From the NCBI RefSeq assembly GCF_048544455.1, contig NC_133534.1, positions 32,750,217 through 32,814,216 on the forward strand: a stretch of DNA of 64,000 bases, written 5' to 3'. Shown one piece after another: positions 35,086 through 46,862 of the stretch. The first letter of the stretch is position 1. Every line of letters starts with the position of its first letter. The notes beneath the pieces are model-generated. The model ran no database searches. It had not been told where the DNA came from and saw only the letters and a list, made by a program, of their open reading frames with translations. The stretch comes from Silene latifolia. Its lineage: Eukaryota > Streptophyta > Magnoliopsida > Caryophyllales > Caryophyllaceae. The position numbers were made by a program, and so were the translations under genes.

Positions 35086-35170
35086 CCCCCTGGCCCCCTC
35101 CACCTCTCCCATATCAACACATACAAACCCCTAACAAATTCCCCAAAATACCCTTATACCCCGAACAAAA

Positions 35171-35686
35171 ATGTCAAACCCTAGAGTCTTCTTCGATATC
35201 ACCGTCGGCGGCACACCCGCCGGAAGAGTCGTAATGGAACTCTTCGCCGATGTCGTCCCGAAAACCGCTGATAATTTCCGCGCATTATGCACCGGGGAAA
35301 AAGGCGTCGGCAAATCCGGCAAACCCCTACACTACAAGGGATCCACATTCCACCGGATCATCCCTGGATTCATGTGCCAAGGCGGAGATTTCACCGCCGG
35401 AAACGGAACCGGTGGGGAGAGTATCTACGGTGCTAAATTCAAGGACGAGAATTTCGTGAAGAAGCATACCGGTGCTGGTATACTTTCTATGGCTAATGCC
35501 GGACCGAACACGAATGGATCGCAGTTTTTTATTTGTACCGCGAAGACGGCGTGGCTAGATGGGAAGCATTGTGTGTTTGGACAGGTTGTTGAAGGGTTGG
35601 ATGTTGTTATGGGTCTTGAGAAGATTGGGTCTTCTTCTGGTACTACTTCTAAGACTGTTGTTGTTGCTGATTGTGGTCAGCTTTAA
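35171..35686 (+). CDS. CYP: Cyclophilin, cytosolic peptidyl-prolyl cis-trans isomerase
   Basis: 171 residues, the normal length for single-domain plant cyclophilins of the CYP18/CYP19 (ROC) type. It isomerises X-Pro peptide bonds and binds cyclosporin. The fold is complete, and the active-site residues are in place: Arg62, Phe67, Met68, Gln70 ([12 protein letters not shown]), Trp128 and His133. The plant-type loop [14 protein letters not shown] (residues about 44-57) is present. Cys40 and Cys168, linked to redox control in related plant cyclophilins, are both kept. No signal peptide, so cytosol or nucleus is expected. No intron, as is usual for this clade. Start chosen at the only ATG that gives [10 protein letters not shown]. 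Codon use is GC-rich at the 5' end. It is the only intact host gene in the window. Confidence 0.97.
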   Translation: MSNPRVFFDITVGGTPAGRVVMELFADVVPKTADNFRALCTGEKGVGKSGKPLHYKGSTFHRIIPGFMCQGGDFTAGNGTGGESIYGAKFKDENFVKKHTGAGILSMANAGPNTNGSQFFICTAKTAWLDGKHCVFGQVVEGLDVVMGLEKIGSSSGTTSKTVVVADCGQL

Positions 35687-35807
35687 TTTGTCCTTGTTTT
35701 TATATAGTGTTCCTTAAGACGGATGTATCTGTCTTTGATTGTTGTTGTTTTAGGGTTTGGTTTTTATGTGACGGAGATGTAAGAGTTTTGATTTTATGCA
35801 GCATTGG

Positions 35808-35813
35808 AATAAA
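35808..35813 (+). terminator. Candidate poly(A) signal of cyclophilin
   Basis: AATAAA 122 bases after the stop codon, preceded by T- and TG-rich sequence. Confidence 0.6.
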
Positions 35814-35829
35814 ATTTGTGTTTTTTACT

Positions 35830-36332
35830 TCAATTTCCTTGGCTTAATGTTAAGATAATTAAATCTGTTATTTTTACTCGTTACATGTTATGTGTCGAAT
35901 GTACCTTTGCTCGATCTTTGTATAGGAGCACGGTCGTGGACAGCGACTCCGTCCACTATACCTCAATCTTAACCAATATATTTTGGTACACATGGTCATG
36001 GACAACAATACGTAGTCTTTGATACATAGAACATAGTACTGACAATTTATCTTTTATCCAATCATTTACATTTATTTATGCAATCATTTATACTTAACGG
36101 ACTATCTGACATACTATAACGACAGCCTTATTGTACACCTGAAAGTGAGCGCAGTTAATGTGGATCTGAAATCTAAGGATTGGAATTTAGGTTGAGGACA
36201 AATTTGCGGTCCTAGGTCACCATTATGAAGCAATTAAGCCGGGCTATTGTTGGTTTTTTGTCGTATGATCGTCGTTTGTTTTGTTTAGGTATGGACTATT
36301 AAAAGTTTACTTATCGACTTATGTCTAAGATT
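35830..36332. other. Intergenic, nothing identified
   Basis: AT-rich sequence downstream of the cyclophilin. Short open frames only. Confidence 0.5.
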
Positions 36333-36814
36333 AGGGTGATAACGGGTCGAGTCGAGCACGAGCACGAGCTTGGTCTTACTCGGCTTGTGCTAGTGAAGCA
36401 AAGCTCGAGCTCACCCGAGCCTGGGAAAATTGAGCTCATTACCATGCTCGCGTGTTTTAACTTGAGCTCGAGTTCAACTCGAGCCTATATATAATTGCTA
36501 ACTTATCTGGTTTTTTTCTCCCTCAGACGATATTTTCAAGGTAAGAATCTAAAAGTTATACATACAAATATTTCCCAAATTAATGGAACATTTAATGTGG
36601 TTATACAAAAAAAATATAACGATGATAAATATTTTTTTTATAAAATAAGATGGATATATATTATTTTATTCACAAGTTCGAGCCGCTTGCGAACTTTTTG
36701 AGCCGAGCCAACGTTATTAACTCGGACTTGGCTCGTTAAGCTAACTAGCTGAATTCACACGTGCCGAGCTTTGACCGAGCTGCTCAAAAGCTCTCTCGTC
36801 TCATTATCACCCCT
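36333..36814. mobile_element. hAT-like non-autonomous repeat (GAGCTCGAG-rich)
   Basis: About 480 bases. It starts AGGGTGATAACGGG and ends TTATCACCCCT, so the ends are inverted repeats of 10-11 bases with one mismatch. Both subterminal parts are rich in CGAGC/GCTCG words, a pattern common in plant hAT MITEs, with an AT-rich centre. No convincing 8-base target duplication was found. Confidence 0.6.
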
Positions 36815-37300
36815 ATTATCTAAATGGAAATGAAAAGTTTACTTACCTTTAACTCAAACTTATCACTTACCCTTCCACTTGTCTTTCGTCATGGCCATGT
36901 TTTAGGAACATGGATCATTTGCCCCATTTTTTTTTACTTGTAGTTATCATCCATTGTTGTTTGTTTAGTTAACAAGAAGCATAAATGTGTTAATCAAATA
37001 CGAAATAAATTCAAATGAGATGATTGGTCTAGCAACTCTTCATTACCTATATTTAACGATATTGGTACATATATTATTGGTGTAACTGTGTAAGACTTCC
37101 TTTAATTTTGATGGTAGTGAATCATGAGTCATATGATTAATGGCTTAGTTTTTTCTAACTTAATTTTCATTCAATTGTTGTTTATGATTTCAACTCAATT
37201 TAGATAAGTAAATTTAACTTCAATTTATTAAAGACCTAACTTTTCCCTTAATGTTTAGTGATTAGTACGAGTATAGACATCAACTCTGATTTAAGTTATA
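36815..37300. other. Intergenic, nothing identified
   Basis: AT-rich sequence without a gene, repeat or RNA that I can support. Confidence 0.5.
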
Positions 37301-37515
37301 CTCCCACCGTTTCGGTCGTTTGCTTACCATTTGCATTTTAGGGTGTCTCATTTATTTATTTACCTTTTTATATTAGACAAATCTCTAATAGGTTATTAGA
37401 TCATCCAATTTCATTATTGTCCACTTATCATAAAACACCACCTCAAATGGCCCTTATCTTTTTTTTAATCTTTGTAACAAAAGTAATGATAAATAAATGA
37501 GCGAGACAGAGAAAT
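37301..37515. mobile_element. Degenerate Stowaway-like MITE
   Basis: The left end after TA reads CTCCCACCGTTTCGGTCGTTTG. The right end (AATGAGCGAGACAGAG) is a decayed inverted copy. Word content (CTCCC.CCGTTTCGGTC) matches plant Stowaway/mariner MITEs. The right border is uncertain. Confidence 0.55.
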
Positions 37516-37524
37516 TATTCTATA

Positions 37525-37778
37525 CTTTCTCCGTTCCATTGAATTGTTTACGTTTACTTTTTGGGCACTATTCATACGTGATAAGAATCTTCAATATAAC
37601 TTCTAATGTATAATATAAAAGATAGTCATGTGAGATCTAGCTAGTTTAAATTATCTTCCCGAGTGTATTATGAATATCAAATTTTTAATGATATGTAATT
37701 AAAGATATGAACAAAAGAAAACAAGTATTGACATACATACATAAAGCAAACGTAAACTATCATATGGAACGGAGAAAG
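37525..37778. mobile_element. Stowaway (Tc1/mariner) MITE
   Basis: 254 bases with perfect terminal inverted repeats CTTTCTCCGTTCCA / TGGAACGGAGAAAG, flanked by TA on both sides (37523-37524 and 37779-37780). AT-rich centre and no coding capacity. Confidence 0.9.
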
Positions 37779-38029
37779 TACATAATAGGCTTCTATGTGA
37801 CCGACATCGTTGATCTCGGTGGATCGTTAAGAGCTAGTAAAGCTTATTTTAGTAAGCCAAATTGTATTTAATTACGACTACTCTTTCAATTCGACATGAT
37901 AGCAACAACAACGAAGGTTGCATAGATTCCATTGGACACAGCTTTAGTCTTTAGCATATGGGCGAATATCCATTGGTTGAGTCATTAGTCAACAAAGTTT
38001 AAGAAAACATTGATTCCGCATTAAGTATT

Positions 38030-38233
38030 TGTTAGACAAATATACAAATATCAAGGATATTTGTCATCTATATCTTTGTAAATATTTAGTCAATATTAGT
38101 TATTATTAGTTCCTCTAATTTAGGATAGTTGTTTCCCAAATTATAGAAATGACCTTTGACTATGTATATTATAATTATCTTATATATATGACAATCAGAG
38201 AATATCCCAAGTCAGGGATTGAGATTATCAACA
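38030..38233 (+). repeat. 5' LTR of copia element
   Basis: TGTTAGACAA ... TTATCAACA, followed at 38234-38247 by TGGTATCAAGTGCC, a diverged initiator-Met tRNA PBS. Confidence 0.93.
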
Positions 38234-38328
38234 TGGTATCAAGTGCCTAGAAGAGATTTCGACCTCTTCTCGCCTGCCTGTGTATCTCGTCTGCAATTTT
38301 CGAATTGCTCCTCCTCCCAAATTCAATC

Positions 38329-39330
38329 ATGACAAATGATATTCCTTCTCCTTCTTCCAAACCCGGTTTGCACCCAGTGTTTACTTTCTCAAACATTCAA
38401 CACAAAGTGCGTGTTCTTGATGGCACCAAGGTCACGTATGCATCATGGCCCCGTCTCTTTAAACTTCATGCTCGTGGGTACAGGGTTTTGGCGCACATCG
38501 ATGGCACACCCCCACCCGCCAAGACCGATGACTCATACGACTCATGGCTTGAAGTTGATGCTCATGTGTTGCAATGGATTTATGGGACTTTGAGTGACGA
38601 TCTCCTTCCTCGTGTTCTTGAAGACGAGTCTACGGCTCGTGAGGCTTGGGTCCGAGTCGAGAACATCTTCAACAACAATAAAGGAGCTCGTGCTGCTGCT
38701 CTCGAGCAGGAATTTTCCACACTGCGTCTCGCAAATATGCCATCACTTGAGGCCTATTGCCAACGCCTCCGCGAGATTGTCGGGATGCTTAAGGATGTTG
38801 ATGCCGCCGTCACTGACCGCCGCCTTGTCATACAATTGGTACGTGGCCTTCCTAGTGAGTATGACACTGTCGCATCTTATATAACTCAAACCTTACCTAA
38901 TTTCGAGACTGCCCAAAGCATGCTCGAACTTGAACAACATCGCACCTCGGGTTGCGATGATGATGTTGCTGCTGCTACGGCACTAGCTGCCCCTGCTACC
39001 CCTACTGTTGAGCCGTGGGTTGACCTGAATCCTAAGGCCACCCAACAAGGTAACTCTCGCCCCCCCACCTATCATCACAATAATAATAATCATAATAACT
39101 CAAACCGTAATAACAATAATAATCGCCGTCACAATAATAATAATAATAATCGTAATAATCAACAACGACAACCCTCTAATCCACCCATGACTTCCCCTTA
39201 CCCGTGGCCTTCTCCACCCACCTGGCCCTCCCCATGGACTTCTCCACCCTGCCCGTACCCCACGTACCCTGGCTGGTCTTCGCCGTGGCCTCCCACACCG
39301 CCAATCCTCCTCGTCAACAACCATATCTAG
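38329..39330 (+). pseudogene. Copia gag
   Basis: Start at the ATG at 38329 (MTNDIPSPSS). The body matches the copia gag-like domain (WLEVDAHVLQWIYGTLSDDL, ALEQEFSTLRL, SLEAYCQRLREI, LVIQLVRGLPSEYDT), the capsid protein. After about residue 230 comes a His/Asn-rich run encoded by AAT/CAT triplets (39070-39165), then a Pro/Trp-rich stretch. No CCHC knuckle is visible where one is often found. The frame ends at 39328-39330 because of a 1-base change shortly before; the protease frame continues from the overlapping frame. Confidence 0.88.
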
Positions 39331-40109
39331 GCCCACCCACTCGCCCTCAAGGTCAGGCTTATGTTCTTGAAACTGAAGCCCCTCAACCCACTGACTTAAG
39401 TCAATCGTTCCAAGCCCTCTCAGTGCAAAATTATGTGGAACCTTGGTTTATGGACACCGATGCATCGTCTCATCTCACTGCTAATCCAGGTATGATTACT
39501 ACTCCACTTAATAACTCGAGTACAATTCGTTCAATTTATGTCAGAAACGGTAATAGCATTCCGGTTTTGGGCTCTGGCACATCAAACTTACATACCCCTA
39601 GCCGAACCCTCCACCTACATAATGTACTACATGCACCAAACATCATTAAAAATCTCATCTCCGTCCGACAATTTACCAAAGACAATAACGTAACTGTTGA
39701 ATTTGATCCCTTTGGTTTTTCTGTGAAGGATATTTCGAGTGGGACAACGATTTTACGGAGTGACAGTGATGGCGAGCTCTACCCTGTGTCTACATCGAGT
39801 ATTCACTGCCCCTTCCCGTGTCAGCCACAAGCTCTTCTTACTCATGGTCCGGATGTTTGGCATTCTCGTCTCGGTCATCCCGGGACTAATATTTTAAGTT
39901 TGTTACGGTCACAGAGTCGTATTGCTTGTAATAAAAATCATAACTCAAGCCTTTGTGTTTCCTGTCAAATTAGCAAGAATAAACGACTCCCTTTTTATGA
40001 CTCTTGTTCGACAACTATTGCACCTTTCGATATTATCCATTGTGACCTTTGGACCTCACCTATTTTGAGCAAACAAGGACTTAAATATTATATGGTACTC
40101 AATAGATAA
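39300..40109 (+). pseudogene. Copia protease and GAG-pre-integrase part of pol
   Basis: Frame after the gag break. The aspartic protease site reads WFMDTDASSHLT, where copia enzymes have D(S/T)GAS, so the invariant Gly is Asp and the enzyme is probably inactive. The GAG-pre-integrase/zinc domain follows (HSRLGHPG ... CVSCQISK), then the first Asp of integrase (IIHCDLW). The frame is lost at YYMVLNR (near 40098). Confidence 0.85.
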
Positions 40110-42690
40110 TTTCACTCAATTTGTTTGGATTTATGCCCTCAAATTCAAGTCCGAAGCCTTCGATAAATTCCGTCAATTTAGCAAATTTGTTCACACACAA
40201 TTCAACAGAAAAATCAAAGCTTTCCAATGTGATATGGGCCGCGAATTCGACAACTCCGCTTTTCATAATTTTGCAACACAAAATGGTCTAGTTTTTCGAT
40301 TTTCCTGCCCCCACACATCTCCACAAAATGGTAAAGCCGAAAGAATGATCTGATGCCTAAACGAAATCACCCTTGTCCTTCTATGTCACGGATCGGTTCC
40401 CTCTCACTATTGGGTCGATGCCCTTCACGTAGCTACCCTTCTTCACAACATTTTACCCACCTCCACCCTTAACTTCCGCTCCCCCACCTCCATCCTTTAT
40501 CTCAAAAACCCGTCTTATGATCACCTTCGCATCTTTGGATGTGCGTGTTATCCAAATACATCATCGACTCGTCCTCATAAACTAGCCCCTCGCTCAGTCA
40601 AGTGTGTCTTCTTAGGTTATCCCCCGAGTCAGCGTGGTTATCGATGTCTCGATTTAAACACTGATAGAGTTTATGTGTCTCGTCATGTCACTTTCAATGA
40701 AACCGTGTTCCCATTTGCAGAATTAACCACGCCCAACCCCTCCACCTACACGTTTTTAAACCCGACCCACGAACCCCCGAACCCACTGATCTATGACCTT
40801 CTAAACCCCACCCAGCCTGCCCAACCACCCGAGACTCCCACACCAGCCACACCTACACCCACCATGAACCAATCACCACACCTTTCCCCTGCCTCTTCTC
40901 CACACTCGTCCCCTGCCTCTCCACCAACCGTAAACCCCAATCCCTCAACTCCTCAAACACAAACACCACCTTCCTCAGCTTCCACCAGCTCCACGTCCCC
41001 AACCCCACCGCACCAGCCACCACCACCTCCACCTCCACCACCATTACCCACTCACTCTATGACCACTCGTGCGCAAAACGGTATTTTTAAACCCCGAGAT
41101 TTGGACGGAGCCTATACTGCCACCTCCACCCTCTCCCCTCTACCCAAATCCCCTCACCTTGCCTTACAAGACCAAAATTGGAAACGTGCTATGCAGGACG
41201 AATTTACCGCGTTAATAGAGAATCATACTTGGGACTTAGTCCCTCGGCCCTCTAATGCCTCTGTTATACGTTGTATGTGGTTGTTCCGTCACAAATTTCA
41301 TGCAGATGGTACCCTCCAACGCTATAAATCCCGTCTTGTCATTAATGGTAAGACACAACAGGTAGGGATCGACTGTGATGAAACCTTCAGTCCGGTTGTC
41401 AAGCCTACTACTATTCGGACTGTACTAAGTCTCGCCGTCTCTCGAGCTTGGCCAATACACCAATTGGACGTTAAAAATGTTTTTTTACATGGAAATCTAG
41501 AGGAAACGGTTTATATGCACCAACCTCCGGGCTTTGTTGACCCCGCTACCCCTCATCATGTTTGCAAACTTCGTAAGTCTTTATACGGTCTTAAGCAAGC
41601 GCCTCGCGCTTGGTATCATCGATTTGCAACATTTATACTCTCACAAGGTTTTACAGGTAGCAAATGTGATTCATCCCTCTTTGTCCACTCGACACCTACT
41701 GTCAAAGCCTATTTACTTCTCTATGTTGACGACATCGTTATCACGGCATCAAGCTCTGCTCTTCTACGGTCCATAATTACACGTTTATCCCAAGAATTTG
41801 CAATGACTGATCTTGGCAATCTTCACCATTTCTTGGGTATTTATGTAACTCGTACGAAAAAGGGCTTATTTTTGTCGCAACAACAATATGCAAAAGATAT
41901 AATCAAGCGTGCTAAAATGGGCTCGTGCAAACCGTGTAATACACCGGTTGAAACAGGTGCTAAACTCAGTGCCGACAATGGACCCAAGGTCGATGATCCT
42001 GCCCTCTATCGAAGCCTTGCCGGAGCCTTACAATATCTTACTATCACTCGGCCCGACATTGCATATGCTTTACAGCAGGTGTGTCTTTTTATGCATGACC
42101 CTCGTGCTTCTCATTTACATTTTTTGAAACGCATCCTTCGTTATATACAAGGCACCACAGATCATGGCTTATCACTATACCCCTCTCGGTCACATACTCT
42201 AACAGCATACTCCGACGCCGATTGGGGCGTATGTCCTGATTCTAGACGTTCTACATCGGGGTATTGTGTATTTCTTGGCAACAATTTGATATCCTGGTCG
42301 TCTAAACGCCAGCCTACTACCTCTCGGTCCAGTGCCGAGGCAGAATACCGTGGTGTCGCAAATGCAGTCGCGGAAACAAGTTGGCTCCGTAATTTACTTC
42401 TTGAGCTCCATGTTCATATTACACGGTCCACTCTTGTTTACTGTGATAATGTTTTGGCCGTTTATTTATCCGGTAACCCGGTCCAACATCAGCGAACCAA
42501 ACACATTGAAATTGACATCCATTTCGTTCGCAACAAAGTACAACTAGGTGAAGTTCGTGTGCTTCATGTCCCGTCTGAATATCAATATGCAGACATCTTC
42601 ACTAAAGGCCTCCCTCGTCACCTATTTGATCGCTTTCGAACCAGTTTGAGCGTCCGTTCTCCTATCGCTCCAACTGGGGATGTGTGTTAG
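40099..42690 (+). pseudogene. Copia integrase, reverse transcriptase and RNase H
   Basis: From 40099 the frame gives integrase core residues Asp (FQCDMGREF) and Glu (PQNGKAERM), broken by TGA at 40351-40353, then runs open from before 40675 to TAG at 42688-42690, inside the 3' LTR. A Pro/Ser/Thr-rich hinge (40740-41060) separates integrase from RT. The RT core begins near 41165 (NWKRAMQDEF). The polymerase site YVDDI lies near 41722 and LYGLKQAPRAWY near 41580. RNase H has SDADWG near 42212 and SSAEAEYR near 42330. The tail YQYADIFTKGLP is typical of copia. Reverse transcription and integration are the family functions. Confidence 0.92.
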
Positions 42691-42881
42691 ACAAATATCT
42701 AAGGATATTTGTCATCTATATCTTTGTAAATATTTAGTCAATATTAGTTGTTATTAGTTCCTCTAATTTAGGATAGTTGTTTCCCTAATTATAGCAATGA
42801 CCTTTGACTATGTATATTGTAATTATCTTATATATATGACAATCAGAGAACATCCCAAGTCAGGGATTGAGATTATCAACA
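42685..42881 (+). repeat. 3' LTR of copia element
   Basis: TGTTAGACAA ... TTATCAACA, preceded by a short purine tract (TGGGGATG). It differs from the 5' LTR by a 7-base indel near the start and a few substitutions. Confidence 0.93.
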
Positions 42882-43101
42882 GTATTAACTCGCGCATTAC
42901 AAGTTATTCTACTAGTAATATACTCGTAGATAAGAACTTGTCAACATCACAGACATGTTCTGATGTTCACAATGTAAACCATCACGTCACATATTAATTT
43001 TCATTTTACGAAAGTTGGTTGATGTGAATAGTAAAGACTCTCTTATCTTAAATAAGTAGTCATTACAGGTTTAACGATTTATGCCTCTTAAATAAGTTCA
43101 T

Positions 43102-43535
43102 TGGCTTGTTGACGGAGATAGAAATACTCCTTTCTTTCAGAAATATGTTACTCTGCGTCGCAGTTTTAACCGCATCTTATCACTTGTTGATGAGGTGGGC
43201 CACACTATCTCTGGTCATGATAATCTCTCTGCTCACATCACAGATTTTCTCACCAAGCTTTACACTTCTTGAAAGCTGTCTGGTAATTGGGTTGCCCATA
43301 ATCCTCGCCCATCGATCACCTACTTCTATATTCTTTCTGAGGATGAGATACGCCTTGCTTTGTTCTCGCTCGGATCTAAGAAAACTCTGAGACCTGATGG
43401 TTCCCATACTGGGTTCTTCAAGTAGTGTTGGCACATTGTTAAAAGGGACCTTATCCCCTTCATACAACACACTTTTCTCACCAAATGCATGCCTGAGAGC
43501 ATTAACAAAACCGCCATTTCCCTTATCCCTAAAAT
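43102..43535 (+). pseudogene. LINE reverse-transcriptase fragment, 5' half
   Basis: One + frame, with stops, reads WLVDGDRNTPFFQKYVTLRR, then DEIRLALFSLGSKKTLRPDG and NKTAISLIPKI. This is the run-up to the RT domain of plant L1-type LINEs (the ..GDRNT.FF.. and K(A/T).GPDG ... LIPK patterns). Two TGA/TAG stops lie inside. It is cut at 43535 by the CACTA element and resumes at 56624. Confidence 0.8.
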
Positions 43536-43573
43536 CACTACGCCAAATCTGGCCATCAATAAGGAGCGTATCA

Positions 43574-43960
43574 CAACGGTTTAATACATTTAATAACGAC
43601 ACTTAGATTACCGTTTTCCAAATATTGGCGGAAACCTAGACCGCGATAATGAGAATAATGGTTTCCCTCGAAAACCGTTGTTATTATAATGTGATAACGG
43701 CTGCTTAACAAGCCGTTATAAAAAAAGTTTAACGGTTTCCAAAAACTCGTTATAAAATCTCTCTTATCAATGGTTGTTAGACAACCATTACCAGTTTAAG
43801 AAAACGGTATTTCGAAAACCGTTACTAAATTAACACCAGCAACGGTTTGTGGTACCCGTTGTTATGTTATAGATACGGGTTTCTTGTAACCGTTATCATT
43901 TTCTATTATTAAAGAATGGTTTTTCAATTCAACCGTTGTCACTATTTGATTAGATTTCTG
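43574..43960. repeat. CACTA 5' subterminal repeats
   Basis: Many copies in both orientations of AACGGTT and AACCGTT(A/G)T words, spaced about 20-40 bases. In En/Spm such motifs bind TnpA. A second cluster lies at 44925-45110. Confidence 0.8.
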
Positions 43961-44237
43961 AGTTTGACCCCTGCATGCAAAAATTTATCAGAACTTTAAT
44001 AAATATTCAATTTGACTAATAATATTCAATTTGACCAAAATAATTCTATAAATATGTCTTCATAATGTTTTAGGTCAAAATCTAAATTATCAAACATTTA
44101 CTCTTTAATTTCTCTCTAAAAAAAATATGGTTGGTGTATCGTAGCTACAATCACATTCTCGTTACGCACAGCCTTTTACTTGCATTCTCTATAATCTCCC
44201 GGTTCGTTATGATGTGAAGGGCAAGGGTTTAAACCCT

Positions 44238-44498
44238 AATTTTGGGTGGTTGACGTAAATGCTTCATGACTCCGGTTTCACTGCGGTTAAAAAACTATAC
44301 CCTGTGTCTACAAACAAGCAAGATTTTGTAGGCTTCGCTTTTATCGAGTTTGACGAAGCCAACTGTCATGAGAGTTTTCGTCAGGCAAGAAAATTAGGGG
44401 CCAGATTTGCGGGGGAAGATGCGGGGAAATAGGACTTTTATTCGGATGCTAGACAAAAGGGCCCTTATCTATGGGTTGCGACTTGCGACCCATGTTGA
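44238..44498 (+). pseudogene. XS-domain-like gene fragment inside the CACTA
   Basis: One frame reads SGFTAVKKLYPVSTNKQDF, VGFAFIEFDEANCHESFRQA, then GEDAGK-stop-DFYSDARQKG and PYLWVATCD. The order (G.A.VEF, F..A, G(K/R)RD(F/W), LYGWVA) matches the XS domain of SGS3/IDN2/FDM-type plant proteins, which bind double-stranded RNA in RNA silencing. The frame holds TAA near 44256 and TAG near 44430, so it is a decayed fragment, presumably captured from a host gene. An open frame at 44407-44676 continues in another phase without a recognised domain. The match is by eye from motif memory and moderate. Confidence 0.42.
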
Positions 44499-45378
44499 TC
44501 ATCTTCTACTGAGACATTACAAGAGGCATCACATTCTTGCCACCGTGCTTATGTCATGTGAGAAAGAGGTCATTCCACCTGCGCTGCCCGCTGATGATGA
44601 AGAGTTGATCTATGCCTTGATCTATGCCGAAATTAGGCATGAAGACTATCCTAATACTTCATCATATTCTAATTAAGTCTTTAATTATTATCTGGTATTA
44701 TGAGTTGTATTTGGATTATGTTGGTTCTCTGAATTAAAGTTTAATTATTTATGTTATTTGTTACGTTTTTTGTTACCCCAGGCCATCCTTTGGAATTCAG
44801 AGACAATATCACCAGAAAAATTCTTGTGTCCTCCGGGAGTATGGTATTCCTTACACTCAAAGGCAATCCACCAAATAAAATATTATAATGACTAGCTTTC
44901 TACTTATAATAATAAAAAAGAATGGAAACGGTATAATACGATAATAAGAATTGGAACCGTTATAATAATAATAATAAGACAAAATGATAACGGTTCTTTG
45001 TTAAGCCGTTATCATATTACATATATCAACAATGGTTATTTTAAACCCATTGTCATATTACACCAATTAAGAACGGTTTTCCTTAAAACTGTTGTAAACA
45101 CAGATCCACTGTGAAAACTGAAAAGTTTGTGATTTTAGTTTACCAATGCATGCCCTATTATTATTGGTTGTTTGACCATTATTCACCTCATACATGCAAA
45201 ATTACAACGGTTCCTATAAGAACCGTCTTAGATTATGCAACTCTAAAAATAAATAAAATTTGAAAGGTATTAATAATAGAATGACTGATGGTGAACAAGT
45301 CATCTTTGCCATCGTCGTCGTCATTAATCTTTATATCTTAAAAAAGGTAATCTCATTTTAATAGCTACTGGCTTATAT

Positions 45379-45909
45379 ATGGGTCGTATTTGGATGATTG
45401 ATGGTGAAATTGGTGATCCCATTTATAATGATGGAATTGCTGAATTTTACAATTTCGTTAGTGAAATTTTTTATCTCCACTCATCAATCCCCTGCCCTTG
45501 TAATAGATGTAGTAATATTAGGGTTTTGCCTATCCCAGATGTCAAAATACACTTAGAAAAGAATAGTTTCAGTAGAGATTATAGGCGTAGGATTTGTCAT
45601 GGAGAATTAGAGGATGATGATGGGGAATCTGACGTAGAGGTAAATAATCATACACTTGAAGCTGCTGGTTTAGATATAGGGGATAGGGGATATGATGTGT
45701 GTGTAAACAAACCTTCACCTACACCTGAAATTGTTTTAGGTGAGAAGTTTGCTGAAGATGATGGATTCAATGATTTTGAAGCTACCAGTGATGGGAAAAA
45801 TATAAATGCTGATGATTTAGTTGAGAAGTTGAGTCAATCTAAAATGCCTTTATTTACTGGTTGTAAGAAGTATACCAAATTGTCTGTGGTGTTAAAGTTA
45901 TATATTTGA
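45379..45909 (+). pseudogene. CACTA TnpD-like transposase, N-terminal fragment
   Basis: 176 residues. The first 80 fit the transposase-associated domain of plant CACTA elements: GRIWMIDGE, IAEFYNFVSE, then IPCPCNRCSN, VKIHLEKNSFSRDY and the HGE motif. Near the end, MPLFTGCKKYTKLSVVLKLY matches the segment just before the Transposase_21 core. The frame ends at TGA immediately afterwards and the catalytic core is missing, so an internal deletion has removed it. Start at 45379; it could begin slightly earlier. Confidence 0.75.
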
Positions 45910-46642
45910 AGGGGGAAAATGGGTAGAGTGATAAGAGTTATACAACGGTTTTTCTTATATCGTGTTTATTAGTTTCCATTAAACAAGGTCTTGCAAGTGT
46001 TGTATTATTCACACATATATACTCTAAGCTTCTCCTGCCCCACATAATATCCTCAAACACTGAGCTTCCCCTCAACCACCAGCCTACCCCATCGCCGTCG
46101 CAGTCATCGTCATCATCGCCATTGCTGCCGCCAAATCAATCCGGATTCTCCTCTTTAAAGAAGTAATAAACCCTCCTCTCTAGAGATTTGTTTGTTATTA
46201 TAAGTATGCATTGTTATTATTTGTTTATTAATTTCTGCTTTAGATATATATGGTTGAAAAGCGGAAAAGAAACGATGGAAATGCATCAGGTGACGACTCA
46301 GGTGATGAGAATAATTTGCAACATACTGCGGGTCGAATGCACCACAGGGTTTCCCTAGAAGCAATAAATTCAAAGATACCTAATCCTTTACAATGGGATA
46401 AAGATATGGGGCTGCCATATGGTGAGAATGTCGGGTATTTTGCGAGTTGGATTGGTTGTTGTGGAAGACAGTATGTGCCTCTCGGTACGCCGTATATCAA
46501 TGAACTGAGTAAAATATGGAACACCATGCTAATAAACAGAATAAATATATGTATATACAATAATAAATGTTTTAGCTGAAATTAAGTTACTACTTGATAC
46601 GTGTATTAGCCAAAACACTTATACCAACTATGCTCATCATAT

Positions 46643-46862
46643 ATGCAGTTAGCTTACGTTGTCCCCGAAAAATATGATAAGTACCTTAAAAAAAAGATAG
46701 AGGAAGCCCTCAGATCTTGGAAGTTAAAGATTGCTGAGAACCACTTGTTCAACAAGGAAACCGGGGAGATGAACAAGAAACCACCAAAAAAGAAGTATCT
46801 GTATATCAGTAAGGACCATTGGGATAGCTATATCGCTTATAGGCAGTCTGACAAGTTTAAGG
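46643..46862 (+). pseudogene. CACTA TnpA-like core exon
   Basis: Clear exon with ATGCAG acceptor before 46649 and GTAACT donor after 46862. Charged, helical sequence with W and Y positions typical of Transposase_24. A (TAA)n repeat follows at 46868-46892. Confidence 0.68.

Larger units (their letters stand above)
38030..42881 (+). mobile_element. Ty1/copia LTR retrotransposon, complete but mutated
   Basis: 4852 bases, flanked by the 5-base target duplication GTATT (38025-38029 and 42882-42886). LTRs of 204 and 197 bases, PBS right after the 5' LTR, then gag, protease, integrase, RT and RNase H in copia order. Short LTRs and size suit the Ale/Retrofit group (inference). Coding is broken by a frameshift between gag and protease, a frameshift near 40098 and a TGA at 40351, so it is not autonomous. 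Confidence 0.95.

Noticed and set aside
36333..36814. 8-base target duplication for the hAT-like repeat
   Set aside because: Flanks CTAAGATT and ATTATCTA do not match; shared AAAAGTTTACTTA words lie further out and are not a TSD.
43180..43602. 140-codon - strand frame (and 43326-43574)
   Set aside because: Antisense of the LINE RT fragment, and it crosses the CACTA border at 43536.
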